The notes beneath the pieces are model-generated. The model saw only the letters and a program-made list of their open reading frames with translations, was not told the origin of the DNA and searched no databases. A program made the position numbers and the translations under genes. From Sequoia sempervirens (lineage: Eukaryota; Streptophyta; Pinopsida; Cupressales; Cupressaceae), in NCBI GenBank assembly GCA_007258455.2, contig VDFB02187733.1:22559-86558 (forward strand): a stretch of DNA of 64,000 bases, read 5' to 3'. Numbering within the stretch: position 1 is the stretch's first letter; the number at the start of each line of letters is the position of its first letter. Of the stretch, positions 1 to 15,000 are shown in pieces.

Positions 1-75
1 TGTAAGACTAAACCACCTCCAATATCACCCTCTAAGGCCAAGGACTCTTGTTCTTCTGTTTGCTCAAGATCTCGC
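1..75 (-). CDS. HGL1: HGL1-like exon n (cut by the window edge)
   Basis: It begins after acceptor TGTTTCAG and reads [20 protein letters not shown] then GGLVL before the window ends. The true exon end lies to the left of base 1. Confidence 0.9.
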
Positions 76-3000
76 CTGAAACAGAAAATTATTGTATTTT
101 TTTTGGTTTACTTACAACTATACATCATAAATCTACAAAAGGTCTTACATTTATGATTTCTTGAATATCATATGCACAAACTGATATCAGAACATTTTTT
201 TTTAATTACACAAATGATAGACCTTGTACATATACAATTTGAGCAATAAAATGTGCAGATAAACTTCCTTAAACTTCAGACGTGCTTAAAATCATATTTT
301 TAGGGTCCAGAACTTCCATAACATAAATACCTAACTGTTTAGGAGGCAAGCACACAAGAATGTACATGAGTTATCTACAACCTTGAGAAATGATGAGAAT
401 GTATGGTAAGTTTTTTCATGAGTCTTACTTGATAACAGTATATGCCTCAGAACAACCAGCAGAACGATACTCAACACCACTGTATTCCTCATATCCATTT
501 ATTTCCAACCTACTGTGTAACCATTGGGTGCCTGCCATTAAAGTTTTTGAATTGGGTCAGTCGTAAACAACTCTAATATCATATATGTCATCCCACATAT
601 CTGATATATGAGCAACAGAGTACAAGGAAACATTCCCTAGATACGATCAGTCATAGAAAAGCCACACAGTCTTTATATGAAATAACACAAATACTTTCAT
701 CCTGTGTTCTATATAGTAGCAATGAGCATTAAGAAGACAGCTTCTTGTTTTGAATCCTGGAAACATTTCCACACAATGTCAAAACATTTATGGGAAAGTT
801 TAAGTACCCTTCTTGGACAGTTAGATCAAAGGTGGAAATAATAAATAGGCATTATTAATACAAAACAAGGGATCATCATTTTCACCACCAAAATTGCTAC
901 AACTTTTCAAAAAACCACACTTTTCTACACTGGCCCAATAATTTGAAGCGCCTTTCTCTATATTCACAAATATAGAGATAAAAAAAAGTCAGCATATCCA
1001 ACAAAGAAGATATAGTCCCGCAAGAAATGCCCAAAAGATCACCTAACCAACCATTATTCAAATCTGAAACCAAACCACAAAGTGCCCAAACTATACTCGA
1101 AATATTCGACAATTGCATTTAGGAAGTTCAAACAACCCTCAAACATACTGTGACCAGAACTAAGCCAAGAAATAGAATACCTAAATTGTGCTAGCAATTG
1201 TTTCACTTTTACACCAAAGCCCCTTTGCACATGCCTCCTTTGTTTGAGATAAAATTCTTGTATACAAGTTAACCGCATTACAGTTACACTGCTAAGGATT
1301 TAATACCTAGTCAGTACTGATTTTGTTCAAAATGATGCCAAACAACCTAAGTTGAAACTTCAAAGGCATAATGGCATGCATATTTGCTCTTAACCTGGGG
1401 ATTTTACAAGGGTCCTCGACATCACATGCATAGAGCCTATGACATCTGCATATTTCCTTCCTTGTCTCTTTATGTTGCTAAATCATATCAGATTGCCCTA
1501 CTTACACTCTCATGTATTTCAAGTTCTGAGTATCTCCTTTCTTGTCTCTGTAAGTTGATAAATTATATCAGATTGTCCTACTTACACTTTCATGTCTAGC
1601 TAAATTATCAGATCAAATCAAAATTTCAAATCCTTTAATTTATGCATTTCCATATTTTCAATCTGAAGCCTTTCTGAAGAAATCTTCCCAAAAGTTGCAA
1701 TCACTTTGGTGACCCATCCCTCCCATGAGTGAGATGACGCTGTCCAAGAGTAAAATTGGGCATTCATTTTAAACTCAATAATGAACCGATTATATGTGGA
1801 GGAGAAACTCCGGCATGCGATAAAAGTGTCACCCAAAACCTGCTTTGTTTTTTATGAATTAACATTAAAACTTTATTTTTTAAATAGCTATTCTTAAACA
1901 AAATAGAATTATTCCACAGGATCAGGTGCCTCTCTCCACTGCATTTTACAGTGTGAAAGCAATAGTCTTCTGACTGCAAGTTAAAATGTTGTAACTTGGG
2001 AATTTTTTATTAATTCAGTTCCTTGTTGCTCTATAATACAAACAAATTGCAAAAATAATTGGAAGCAATATCAGAATACCAACTTGCAAAATCCAACTAA
2101 CAAAAAGAATAAACTAGTGTCGCATTGTGTTATTTTAGAGTTCCATTGTAACTAAAATTTGACAATAAATTTTACTATACTAGTTTGTCAATTCCTTCTA
2201 CATTCTAAGAATAAAAAACAAATATACCAGTCAAAATTTCTAGAAAGAGAATTTTCAAGCTAAACACCAGCAATTAAAGCATCAATAAACAAATAACATG
2301 TACGGTGATATCCTGAAAAATGAAAATCCCAGCACTTGATTATATGACTTCTATCTGAGGGGATTAAACACAAAATAAAGCAACCAAAAACTCAATGTTA
2401 CTCACCAGAGGGAATATGGGTCATTGAGATCATGCGGCCCCCGATCCAAGGAATCACTTTGAGACGCCACTCACCACTCTCAAGATCAACAGGTGTCCTA
2501 GAGAGTTCAGTTCCCTTTCCTGCATGGTGCTCTTCTTCATCTGGAGGGCGAATTGCTTGGGCTGCAGCCAAAATAATTAATGCCCACATCAATTTGAGAT
2601 TTTAGTTGACCTCACAGATGAAGGGATTATTTATTATTTGAGGCTTGACTTTCTGTTGGTTAGTCATGGATAATAACTGATATTGACTTTACCCAAGGTT
2701 TGCTTTTAATCAACCCATCTACTGATGAACCAAAACAATTACCAATCACCTTTATGAGTTCAAAGTACTGGATAAGATTGCTTCACATGAGTTGATCTAA
2801 AATCACTGCTTTCGCTCAGAATCAAGATGCAGAATTCAAAATCTTTTTGTTCTTGGCATAACATCCTTAATGCAAGATTTAATGAGGCTTAAAAGAGTAT
2901 CAGTAAACTAAGAACAAATTATCAACAAATGTGATGCTTCAGTAAGATATGAATATCATCTTTCTGAAGAGAATAAATTATATGATATTTGACAAAACTA

Positions 3001-6000
3001 ACAGCATGCTATGGAGAGATCATTGAAAGTAGAACAATATTTGAAAAAATTCACACATACTGCCTAGCACCCCAGATATCCAATGTATAAAATTCCCCTC
3101 TAATAATAAGAAAACAGATTTTGTGATCTTGTTTTTAAGGAATCTTGATACAATTCCACGTAGAGATACATTCTAAGTAATCATAAAAAAGTTAACCACA
3201 TAAAACTTGGACAGAAAAAGCATGTTCACAATTCACCTGAAAAAGAAGCAACGCTTGTGAAATTGAATTTAACTACATGACAATTGGGACTTCTAAAATG
3301 CTTATTTGAGGTCACATTGTGAAAGCAACTCTGAAAGGCCTAATTGCACACCTTAACGAAGTATATGCTCAGAGTTGTAAATTTGAGTAATATAGCTGTT
3401 AAAGGATGCATACAGAAATCATAAAGCCTTTAATCAAAGGCCTTTAAGATTCAGGGTTATTTAAAATTTACCAATCTTTATGCCGTGCTGTTTCTGACTT
3501 TCAGCTACAAGCTTCGCGACCTCGGCTGCAGGAGGAACCTCAATTTTTATCTTTTCTCCATCCTGACCCCATGCCTCAATCTGTAGAAATAAAACAAAAG
3601 TTAGATGTTAGAAAATCAATAAATCCACAACTATTCACTACTTTTGTTCTCCATAATGAGTGGTTGTATGGTACAAACCTTGGCTCCCTCACCAAGCAGC
3701 AATTGCACATGCAATTTACGTTTTGGCCTCTTCCATAATCCTTCAGTTCTAGAAACTACCACAGAAACTGTAGAGGAAGATAACTCTGCTTCATAATATG
3801 TCAAAAGGAATTGTCCTTGCTGGTATTCATATCCATCACCATTATCTTCAAAAATTATTCCTTTTGCTTTTCCTGAAAAACCAGAGACAAAAGTAGGAAA
3901 AAGTTATTAATCAATCAGTTCCATAACGTTTTCCTCTAATTACGCCTGCTTTCTGTTTCCCAAAATAGTCATTACAGGTATTTGAGATTGGAGATCCATT
4001 CTAGCAACACAAAGCACCTACTAATTCTTCCTAGCTAAACAGTTTGGAACACAAACACTTACAGGCATGTCTAAACATTTGAGGCCTGCAATCAGAGAAT
4101 GTTTTATAAATCAATCATAAACACTGGTTCTAAGGAGTTGAATCACCCCAGTGCAATAGGGGTGAGCATGAACAGCCATGGTGCTTCAAATTGGAGTACA
4201 GAAAAAACTCTCCAAACTAAGTGTTGTATATGGCTTATTTTATTTGATAAACCAGAAGCAAGAATAATATTCTAATCTCCTGTCTAAACAAAAAATTTAA
4301 TCCATAACTCTAATTTTGCAAACCTGCAAGAGTTGACCACAAGCCCCAAGTTCTGGTTGTTCTATACCTTCTTCCTGCTTAATATCTTGACTCACGTCAT
4401 GACAACTAAATAGACAGTGATTGACCTATCTTAGTCATAGGATTTAACACAAACAATAACATACCACAAATCAAATATGATTCCATGAGCTAACCAAATC
4501 AATGCTGCTTTACAAAAGATTCACAACTTTCCAAACTATATCTTATTGTACATGATTTGTAAATTTTATGATTGGCAGTCTGCTCATAAGTAACATAGTA
4601 ATGAAGAAAAATGTAGTTGTTAATAGGGTAAATGCAAGAAGTTGGATCCAAGAAGAGGGGAGGTTTCAGCCAAAAAAAATGCCAAAAGGAACGGGATCCC
4701 GAGCCTTACCACAAAGAGGGGAAGTTTTGGCCAAAAAAAAAAATGCTGAAAGGAACAGGTACCCGTTTTAAAGCGGATACCTATTCTAAAAAAAATTGAA
4801 ATCCCAAGCTACTTTTGATTTGGTTTTAGGCTCAAGAAAGGCTTGGTAACCCAACCCTTAGCTTTGGACCTACAACTAAAAGACTAAGGCAATGTCTAAA
4901 AGACTAAGGCAATGTCAAGAGAAATGACTAACTTTGGCAATATAGCTAACGGGTTTTTTTCAAAATTGGTTTATGAAATTAAAACCCATTATAGATCATG
5001 ATGTCTAGTTTTCAAATATGTAATTTTTTTATGATTGAATTACGTTTTCTATTTTTCAATTAATTTCTAAACAAACCAGTCCGTAAACTTGAAATGTCAG
5101 ACCTTTTTAGTTTATGACATCAATCTACAAACAATTCTCTACACAATGAAAAAAAAAGTTTAAAATGATTAGTCTAGGTCAAATTATGGTGTCTGAAAGG
5201 AATTAGAAAAACACTTTTATTTAGGTCAAATTATGGTGTTTGTACACGTGCATGGTATGGTCCTAAAAGAGTGACTTTTAAAAAGTGGTTTTTATACATG
5301 CCTATTAAAAATTAATTTGTATCATCTGGATATTAGAATAAATTACATATTTGGAAACTAGACTTAAAATACTAAATTTCATAGTACTAAATTTTTTTAA
5401 GATTCAATGTGTAGGTGCTTAAAATTTTCAGTCCAACTGTTACAAATTCTAAAAATCAGGAAAAACACTTCCACTTTTTGAGCTTTTTGTGGACCCTACT
5501 TCTTGCACATGCCCATCACCATCTGCTGAAAACAATGATAATGAACCTCGATGTGTTTGTTGTGGGTGTGATACACTGGATTTTTCTCTAACTTCAACAC
5601 ACTGATATTGAAGTAGTTGTAGTTGGATCCAACTAAAACTCAAATAATATCTGCTATAACCATACTACCTCACAACATGCACTAACTGCCTTCTACTCTA
5701 CCTCAGTGGAAGACAAGACAACTGTATGCTGGAGTTTGCTTTGCAATGAAACAAGCCCTGAATTCATGAAATACACATAAACAGTAGCAGATCACCTTGT
5801 CTCTATACAACCAGTCCAAATAAAGTTTGTGTATCCTAACAACCTGAACTCCACAGACCTCTAGTACAATATACTAATTTTGGTTGCAACAAAAATCAAG
5901 AAAGATAGCTGATAGCAAAACATAAATCCAGTCGTTTGGATGCAAGATCAAACAGCCCACCAATCATCTGCATACCAATTCACTAACCATAAGTGAATTA

Positions 6001-9000
6001 ACATGAGCTAATAATTTTAGCCCAACCTACGTGGGTGTAGATGATGGATCACATTCCATCATCTTAAATTTCTCTCGAGATTTTTGGCACATTTGACATG
6101 AGATACAAAAATTGCATGATCAAGCAGCCAAAAATCTATATTTACATAGTAGCATAGGAGGCCCAAATCTGTCATAGCAAAAGTATAGCATAAATCTGAT
6201 TTCACTCACCAAATTGCATTGGCCCGCCTACCAATGATGGCAAGATCATCAACACACACAATGAGAATCACACAGCAGGAGCCAGATCAGAGGAATTTCT
6301 TTTAAATCCTGATTCTCACAGATGGTAGACAATCTTGACACACCAGGCTTGTGAAGCCTTCTTAAGCCCATAAAAGGACTTAACTAATTTGCATGCTAGG
6401 GTTTCCTTGCCTAGCACCTGAAATCCATCTAGTTGCATCATATAGACCCTTTTCTTCTAGATTCCCATCATGATTGTGACTGCATATAATGGGTAGCTGA
6501 TCAAGATTTCATCAACCAATTTGAGAATTTTGGCCATGCCACTGCCAACAGCCCAGAGGATTCTACCAAGAAAACTGGAATTTTCTCTACACTGTCTGTT
6601 TACTTGTCGTGTTGGTTTTAGAGGTAATGAGCAAATTTTAGAAGTTTGTGAACAATGTCTATGCTGAGCTTGAACACAAATTTGTGATTGTTGTCACTGA
6701 TCATCTAATGTAATTATGGGAGCTTGCTCCCTTTCTTATCATAAAATTTGACCCTTGTTAAAAAGACATACCCCACACTAATGGACCATTTCTCTGCAAT
6801 ATGGGCTCTAACAAAGTAATGGTGAGGCTGCAGTAATTTGCTCCAATGCATGGACATATACTATAAATAATACAAACATGTGGGAATAAAATGAACCTTT
6901 CACATTGCTGGACATATGGATAGAACAAAGCTATAGGTGTGAGTGACTTCATATCGGACAAGGGCTTGACAGCTTCTAAACATTTCATCCAGAAAGGAAA
7001 AGGAAATTACAATTATCAAAAAATACTTCTGAGTGATTTCATATTGATATTGTTTTAAGGTTTTAACACTAGATATTGTATTTGGATTTTGATGTCATTT
7101 GTCTTTCACGTTTCAGATTAATTTTATTAACATAGGATACCAATTTTATAATGAAAAATAGAGCTTAATAGTCTTCACACAAAGAAATGAGATGCATGTG
7201 AATAATTGGAATTCCAGTATGTAACAGAAATTTTAGTAGAATAGTCCCTTTGAGAATAATCAAGATAAAAAGGAATTACCTTGCTCATCTAAAGCCACAA
7301 GAAGTGTTAGAGTGTCAGTGAGCTCTGCTTCACCTGTGTGTTGAATGCAGGGACCTATCGGAACAACAGACCCACCTTGCAAATACAACAATGGCAGCTC
7401 CTGTAAAACAACCATGATTTTGTCAGATAGTTATATTATTTAGTTTTGCTTCATGCGTTCATTAAACTTCCAAAGTGAATTATTCAACTGTGGCATCAGA
7501 AAGTATTTACAGAATGGCTATCATCAAAATCAAAACGCCTCCAAACACCCTTAGGAAGAATGTGTTTCTTCGAGTCGGATCCCATTTCTGGTACAGTACT
7601 GTAAAACAAAGAAAGAAGAAATAAATAACTGAAAGTTAAATTTGGCCATTGGATGGTGCTTCAGTAATGAAAATGTTCAAGTTAACTCTTGGATTTAAAT
7701 TTTAAAATATACCAAGGACTTTCAGTGTTATTATGTATATGTTATAAAATGTACCTTTTAAATGTACAAATATTGGAAAACTAACTGAACAGGTCTTTAA
7801 CAGAATAAATGAGAAACCGTCAATCATAAAGATTTCCCAAAACATAAAAATTGAAAAACCTGGCAGACACTAGAACTGGACCCAGTAAAAATGTATCTTC
7901 CACATCCCGTAAATTTGGATCCTTAGAATCTGCACCAAAGTATAGAAATCTCTCAAGAGAAAACACTTATTTAAAATACAAATTAAAAAATTTCTGTTTA
8001 AATTTATTAAATACCCTGCTTGAATAGAAAAGTGCCATAAAAAGTTTTACTGTTTACATACCGGCAAAGAAAAGTGGAGATACAACTAGCTCTCCTTTTG
8101 TATGAGCCAAATAGAAGAGTGTGTATAAATGTGGTAGAAATCTATACCGCCTTTGAAGTGCAAGTTGACAAACTTGTTCACACTACAAACATATCACTCA
8201 GGTTAGGCTTACCACCAACTCAACGTAAGAAAGAGAAGAATACTATCGATGTAGTTTGAGCACAAAATTATAGAGAACACATAACTAAGAACCTAAGTTA
8301 CCGATTTGTTTTTGGATTCAGGTACGGGTACGCGAATCCAGTACGGGATTCGGCAAAAAAAAATTTTGGGTTTGGGTACGGCTTGGGTACAGCAATACAA
8401 AAAACATATAAAAATCAGAAATATATACATATTTGCAGTAGTAATTAAGTTCAGAATACACCACCATATTAATAGTCTAATAACATAGCAAAAATACATC
8501 ACCACTTTCATAGTCACTAAGTCAAATATTAAAATATTAGTGATTACTCGATTGTCATGATATAAAATTATAAATTAAAGTTCAAACATAAAATGTCAAA
8601 CGTTTACAATCAGCCATTATTGATCATTGATCAATCTGAATCATATGGGTCATCATTATCAAACAAACTAGCATTATTAGATGCTACATTTTGCGTAGAA
8701 CCACAAATAGCATTCGTGGCACTCGCACAAGCACTGCCACTAGCAGTAGCAGTAGCACCGACACTACCACTCTCACGATCAGTAGCTGCTCCAGGCTCAT
8801 ACTCATCATCAATATCAAGTGCAGCTAAGTGACTTGTGGAAGCATCCAAGTCAAGCTGCTCTGGCTCAATATCCCACCTCCTTGTGTCTCCTTCTTTGTA
8901 GGAACTTTGCTTGTGTGTAAGGAGGCGCAAGTTTGAATGCACATACACCAAGTCCTCTGCCTTTTTTGAATGCAGCCTATTGCATTTTATTGAGTGGATG

Positions 9001-12000
9001 AAGGAGTATGTGCTCCAATTCCTCTCTGAAGAAGATGAACTAGCAACCTATTAAGAGTCAAGACCAAATTAAATAGTTAAGAGTTACAAAATTTAACTAA
9101 ACAAAATTATTAATTAATATAAAATTATAAATTAAAATTAAAATTACAAAATATAAAACTTACTTGGGATAAGATTTTTATTGCAATTGGTTGGATGTGC
9201 ATGTATTCTTGCCCATGGAAGTACCACCAACTATGACCATCTACCCTGTACTTGTCTCGAAGAGCATCAAGATTCTGAGCAACACTACCGGAGCATGCAA
9301 AAGCCATGAACTCAGCCCTCACTCGATCACGTTGGTCACGATCAGTGAAGAGTCTCCGAATTGCTGCCTTGTAACCTTGAGCCACTTCAACATCCCTATA
9401 TGGAGCAACTCTTGATGTAACAGAAAGAAGCTCAGGACTATAATATTTGGGACTCAATGCAAAAGCAAGAAGATGCAATGGAGTGGTCATTTTGTTCCAT
9501 CTATCAACCATGATTTCCTGTAGCTCTTTGAAGAACTTTTCATCAGGATCTTCCTCTTTTGCATTGATGATGGTTTTCATCTTCTCAATCATTGAGTCGA
9601 TACCATCATATACTTCTCCCAAACAAGGTCTATCCATGTCTGTGTAACGGATCATGCTCAGTATAGGCTCAGTGAAACTGACCAGGTACTCAACACGATC
9701 CCACCAACAATCATCTAGTATCCTTTGCCTGATCCTATTTGCCCTTTCACTGCTAGATTGCTTCCATATGGCCCAATTAGGGCTGATTACCATGGCACAA
9801 AGTGCCTCACGAACCTTTATAAGTCGTCTCAACACAATTGTGTTGGAGGCAAAACGGGTCTCTGCAACTTGTTTGGAAATCAAAATAAAAATTAAAATGT
9901 AATTTAAATTTACAAAATCAAAATTTAAAATTAAAAGAAAACTAAAAATTTAAGAATATTGAGAATTTCAATTTTTTTTTTTTTTTTAGCAGGAATGCAC
10001 GAACCCTATAAAGCTACAGTGCGTAAACTTTTAGCGGACCAGGGCTGGTAGCGACAACCTCCATTTACCGCAGGGACCGGGGAGACTAGAACTTGTGACC
10101 CGAGTGAGAACCAATTATTTAGCCAACCAAGCTAGGCCCCCGCCCATATTGAGAATTTCAATTAACTTACCTTCAACAATTCCAATTTTGAGAATTGTCT
10201 AAATATTCCTTGTGTCATATGGTGGTTGGTGACAAACATCTGGATGTCTTCGCCCTCAGCATACACCTGTTTGATCCACTCAATTTTGGATCCAATTTTT
10301 TGTAGCATTAGATTGAGGGAGTGGACAGCACAAGGTGTCCAAAAAATGTGTGGATACTTCTCCTCAATCAATAACCCAGCAGCCCTACAATTTTGGCATT
10401 GTCGGTTATAACTTGCACAACATTTTGATGGCCCACTTCTTCAATGGCTTGGCAAAGGATGTTAGCAATAAATGGACCATCTTTCACCTGTCCCTCACAA
10501 TCCACTGCTCTCAAAAACATTGCCCCTTTAGGGGACACGGCAATAACATTGATCAATGGGCGATTTTTTGCATCTTTCCATCCATCAGAAACGATGGTCA
10601 CCCCTGTTTCAATCCATGAATCCCTTATGGGCTTCAAAGAGTTTGCTACATGTTTCACCTCTTTCTCCAATAAGGTGCAACGCACCTTCTCAAAACCTGG
10701 GCCCTTATACCCCTTTGGAGCCTCATTAATAGATTTCACCATTTTTTGCCAATATGGTGAACGAACAACGTTGAATGCCAATCCATTGGCATAGACACAT
10801 CTTGCTATGTCTTGATCAGCAATCTCTCTTGCCTCATTCTGAAATGAAACTTCCAACGGTCCCTTAGATCTTTTATTTGATGAGGGCACGGTTTGCTCTT
10901 GAGGGATGTTCATAAATGGATGGCTTTCTGTAGGTGGAATATAAGTAGGTGGTGTAGGGGGTTTCATGGATTGAGATCCTTTCTTCAAAGGATGGTTTTT
11001 TTTAAGACTAGCAGCTTTTTGATCTGCTTTTTCTTGCTCAGCAATATATTTCAACACTATGTCATCTGCAAGGCCTTTGCCATCACCTTCTGGAGGTCCC
11101 GGACAAGGTTTGATGCCAATATCAGGGATACTACACAAGTGGGCTTTCACTCGACTGTATGAGCTCGTGTATTGAATTTTGCAATGACCACAAATCCAAA
11201 CAAATACTCCACCACCTGGACATTGTTGAACCATTTCTACATATTTCCAAAGGGGAGAGGTTGCACTTATTTTGAAACGAGATTGGCCTGAATTAGAAGC
11301 AGATGCCATTGTAATACCTAAGGGCCAAGGCACAATAGATTGAAATAATTTTGGTATTGAAATTTGAAACTAAAAAACTTAAAAGAATGAGAACAATCAA
11401 CAAAAGTAATACAATAAAAACAAAACAAAATAGTTCATTTGTTAAACAGAAACTTAAAAAAAATGTAAGAAAAAAATCAAAAAATTTCAAAGAAACCTAC
11501 CTTTTTTGAACAAATCTTGCTCTACAGTCTTCTTGAATCTTGGCAAACACTTGCAAGTGCTTAGGAATAGCACAACAATCAACCTTGAACAACCAACGAT
11601 CAGCCTTCAACTCTGTTCGAGCTTGTGCAAGCAAGAGAGCAAGTTCAGCAATGGAGGCAAAAAAACTCGTTTTTCTTTCACAAATTGTTAAAATGAAATT
11701 GTTTTTACCTATTTAGTGTGTTTGGAGGTCGAAATTAGGGTTGCAATGAATATTTTAATGTTTAGAAGTCAACATCCGGTCAAACAAATAATAAAAAATG
11801 ATTAAAAAAAGATGTTTTTTGCGGTGGGCGTTTGATGTGAAAAAACGTCGTGGATTCTTTCGTTCGTCGCCTATCCTGGAAGAATCCGTGATAGTTCGAA
11901 TCTGAAACGTATCCCAGAGAAAAGTTCGAATCCTAGCCGAATCTGTATCGTACCGAATCCGAATCTCGTACCCGAATCGTACCGTATCATATCCGGAGGC

Positions 12001-15000
12001 TTAGTATGGCGAATTGGTAACTTAGCTAAGAACATGTGTGAGTACAATCAGAATCGTGGAGGAAGTATGACAATGCAAACTGTAAAAATAGACATTGAAA
12101 TTGTCATCATTTTAGTATTCTAGTCCAGTCCTTGCAAAACTTTTGTACTTATGCAATAATGCATAAACTACTGTCATGTTTGTTGGCGTTTAAATTCGCA
12201 CCTCTGGTATGCGTATTTGAAACGGACAGCTATGCACAGATAAACTACTCTTCAAATTAGGAGGGGAAGCTCCCTCTTGCTGATGGTGTTTGAAAGAAAG
12301 TAAACTAAACTAAGTTGCCTATCTTTTTGATCAGCTAGAGCACAAGGTTTATAAAACACAAACGCCGTAGCTAAGATTTTCTGATTTAAGAACTTCAACT
12401 ATGACTAACTTAAACTAAAGACGTTTCTAACTTCTCAAGTAATAAGCAGAGCAAGAGAAACTAGAAATGAACAAGGTAGATTTTCTGACAAAATACTTCG
12501 ATAAACTCTTTCTCAATGAACATCTACACACTTCAATGTAAGTTGAAATCAAGATCATAAAAGTAAAACACCAATAACGGAAATCAGAGATTTTATATCA
12601 AGGCAAAGGAGGCTCATGATTTTATTACTCGAACTTCTGGAACAAAACTCACTTCTAACATGCCTGGAATAAGAAATTGCAGCTAAAGAGGCTTGCAGTC
12701 TTATTCTTACACAATAGAAACAACAATCACACTAACTCCTTGTTGGCTAAAGAGGCTCAACAATTTGCTATCACAACACAATTGAACGACACTTGAATAA
12801 CAAATAGAAGGCAAAATAGGCTCAGTGTTTTGTTATCACTAGCATGGTTAAAGAAACTAATGAGCAAAGGCTCTTATTTATAGACAAGCAGAGGAGTAGG
12901 GAACCCTAAAATCTCCTTGCTTTCACAATCTAGGGCTTGCTCAGCAAGCAAGCTTTATTACTAAATCTAGAAAGAAGATAACATCTAAAACCCTAGAAAG
13001 CAGAAAAAACGGGAAACGCCAACTATTATATCTTATCTTCTTTCTCTTCTCAAAGAATGGATAAGAATCGTTCCAAGAATAGAAAGAAAGCGGAAAGAAA
13101 GCTTCTAGATGAAAGCCGCTTTAAATCTCAATCATATCCACTAAAAAGCAGGAAACTGGGTCCTGGTCAGGTGCATTGATACTATCTAAGGCAATAGTCT
13201 GATTCTCCAAGATCTCTTCGCCTTTTGTGATCAAACCTAGAGGATCTTTCACTTCTTCAGCTGCTTTATGAGTTTTGTTCTTGAAAAACATCGCTGCCCC
13301 AAAAGATGACTCACGAATTTGATAACTTGGTGGCTCTGCAACTTTATGCTTTTGACACTTCGCTTGATTTCCAACAGAAGAGTATTGCACAACTCTTTTC
13401 TGATACCTTTCCTTTTTTTTCTCATATCACACCACCTCTCGTTTTTCAGCTGGGATGATGAAGTTTTGACATAATGCTGATTTGGTCTCAAACTCGAGGG
13501 GAGTGTACTCCATATTGAAAACCTTGAAGAATGACTGTAAACTCGCCTATGTTTAGACAAGTCTTGAGCAACTTTCTATTTTTAGAATGCTGGTTTTTCG
13601 TCTTCAAACGGACAAATTTTTGGAAATTTTTCTGAGATATGGGTTTTGCTTAGAATTTCATTGCAATACAACCCAGATCGTCCGTTTTTGAAAATCTTGA
13701 ATTTAGACTGAAAAAGCAGCAAATCCTAATTTCTTCAATTTTTCACCGAAAAAGCTGGCACCTGGGTTTTGTTCAGAATACAATTAAAAATGGACCCAGT
13801 TGATCAGATTTGAAAAACACTGATGGCTGATCGAAAAAGCAACCAACCCTAGGTTTTAGAATTTTCTTGAAAAAAAACTGTGATATGGGTTTTCTTCAGA
13901 AGACTAATTTGAAAGGACCCAGATGGTTGAAAACTGAATGCACTGATGATTTCACTGACATGCAAAATAAAAGCAGCTGCTGCAACTTGATGAAGTTCTT
14001 GAAAATTTCCTTCAGAAGATTGAAGAGAAAAGACCCAGATGATTGAAAAATGGAATGCCTTGGTCTTCTTCTTGAAAAGTTTGATCTTCTAGATGAAAAA
14101 GCTTGAAAAAGCAAGGGTTTATGTTGCTGGTCTGAAAAATATGATGAAAAACCAGCAAGCTACGTTCTTGAATCTTGAAAAATTTCTTCAAACTTGCTGC
14201 TCCAACTTTCTCCCTTGAAGACTACTTGCAAAAATAATGAAAATAACATAAAAGAAAGATGTTAAATAGACTTAGGGTTTTGTTTTTGCTTTGCTTTCTT
14301 TTGCTTTTATCTCCAAAACCCTAAATCTTAGCTTCATTGAACTTGGACGCCTCTTTCTTCTCTTGCAATCTTGAAAATTTTGAAAATCTATGAAAATTTT
14401 CTAAGGCATGTGAAGTTGGGCGCCCTTCTTCACCAGGGGCACCCACTTTACCCAGTGTTAGCCAAAATTTTGGCATTTTCAACTTTTCTTCCATTTTGAC
14501 CCTTGGTTTGACCTCGATCTCCGGCTTCTAGATTGATCCGATAGGCGAGCTGAAAGATTCATCGTGGAGCCAGACTGATTCTGAGAAGGATGTTCTGGAG
14601 GAGCCTTTGGCTAAAAACTTGATCTTGACCTTTGAATTCATGGGAGCCTTTTCCTTCGAGGGGCTCTGAACTTTCACAGTGTTAGCCATTTTTCTGATCT
14701 TCAATTTTTTCATTAACTCCTCTTCTACAGATGATTTCGTCGAATCTGGTGTTTCAGGCGTCGGATCGACTGACGGTTGTGCTCATCGCGAAGCTGACGA
14801 AGAATGAGAAGGGGTCTTCTGGAAGAGATTTTGTTGGAAAGTGAAATTTGACCCCTCAAAAGTTTGGGCGCCCTTCTTGGCTGGGGGCGCCCATTTCATA
14901 CATAGTCAAATTTTCACTTTCCTATGTTTGCTTCAGAACTTTGAAATTCAACTCTTGTTGGACCCTCCGTTCGGCTCCTCGTATCTTGCGACTGCGAGCT

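Larger units (their letters stand above)
8293..12025 (-). mobile_element. hAT DNA transposon hAT-1, complete ends
   Basis: A 3,733-bp element flanked by the 8-bp duplication CTAAGAAC. Terminal inverted repeats are CTAAGTTACC at the left and its reverse complement GGTAACTTAG at the right, with weaker similarity further in. Subterminal regions are rich in short GGTACGGG / TTCGGG-type motifs on both sides, as expected for transposase binding sites. The transposase gene is on the minus strand and broken. A SINE is nested inside. The element sits about 110 bp inside the giant HGL1 intron from its acceptor. Confidence 0.93.

Noticed and set aside
10368..11162. Plus-strand frames opposite the hAT transposase
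   Set aside because: The minus strand has the BED finger and DUF659 text; the plus-strand frames are shadows.
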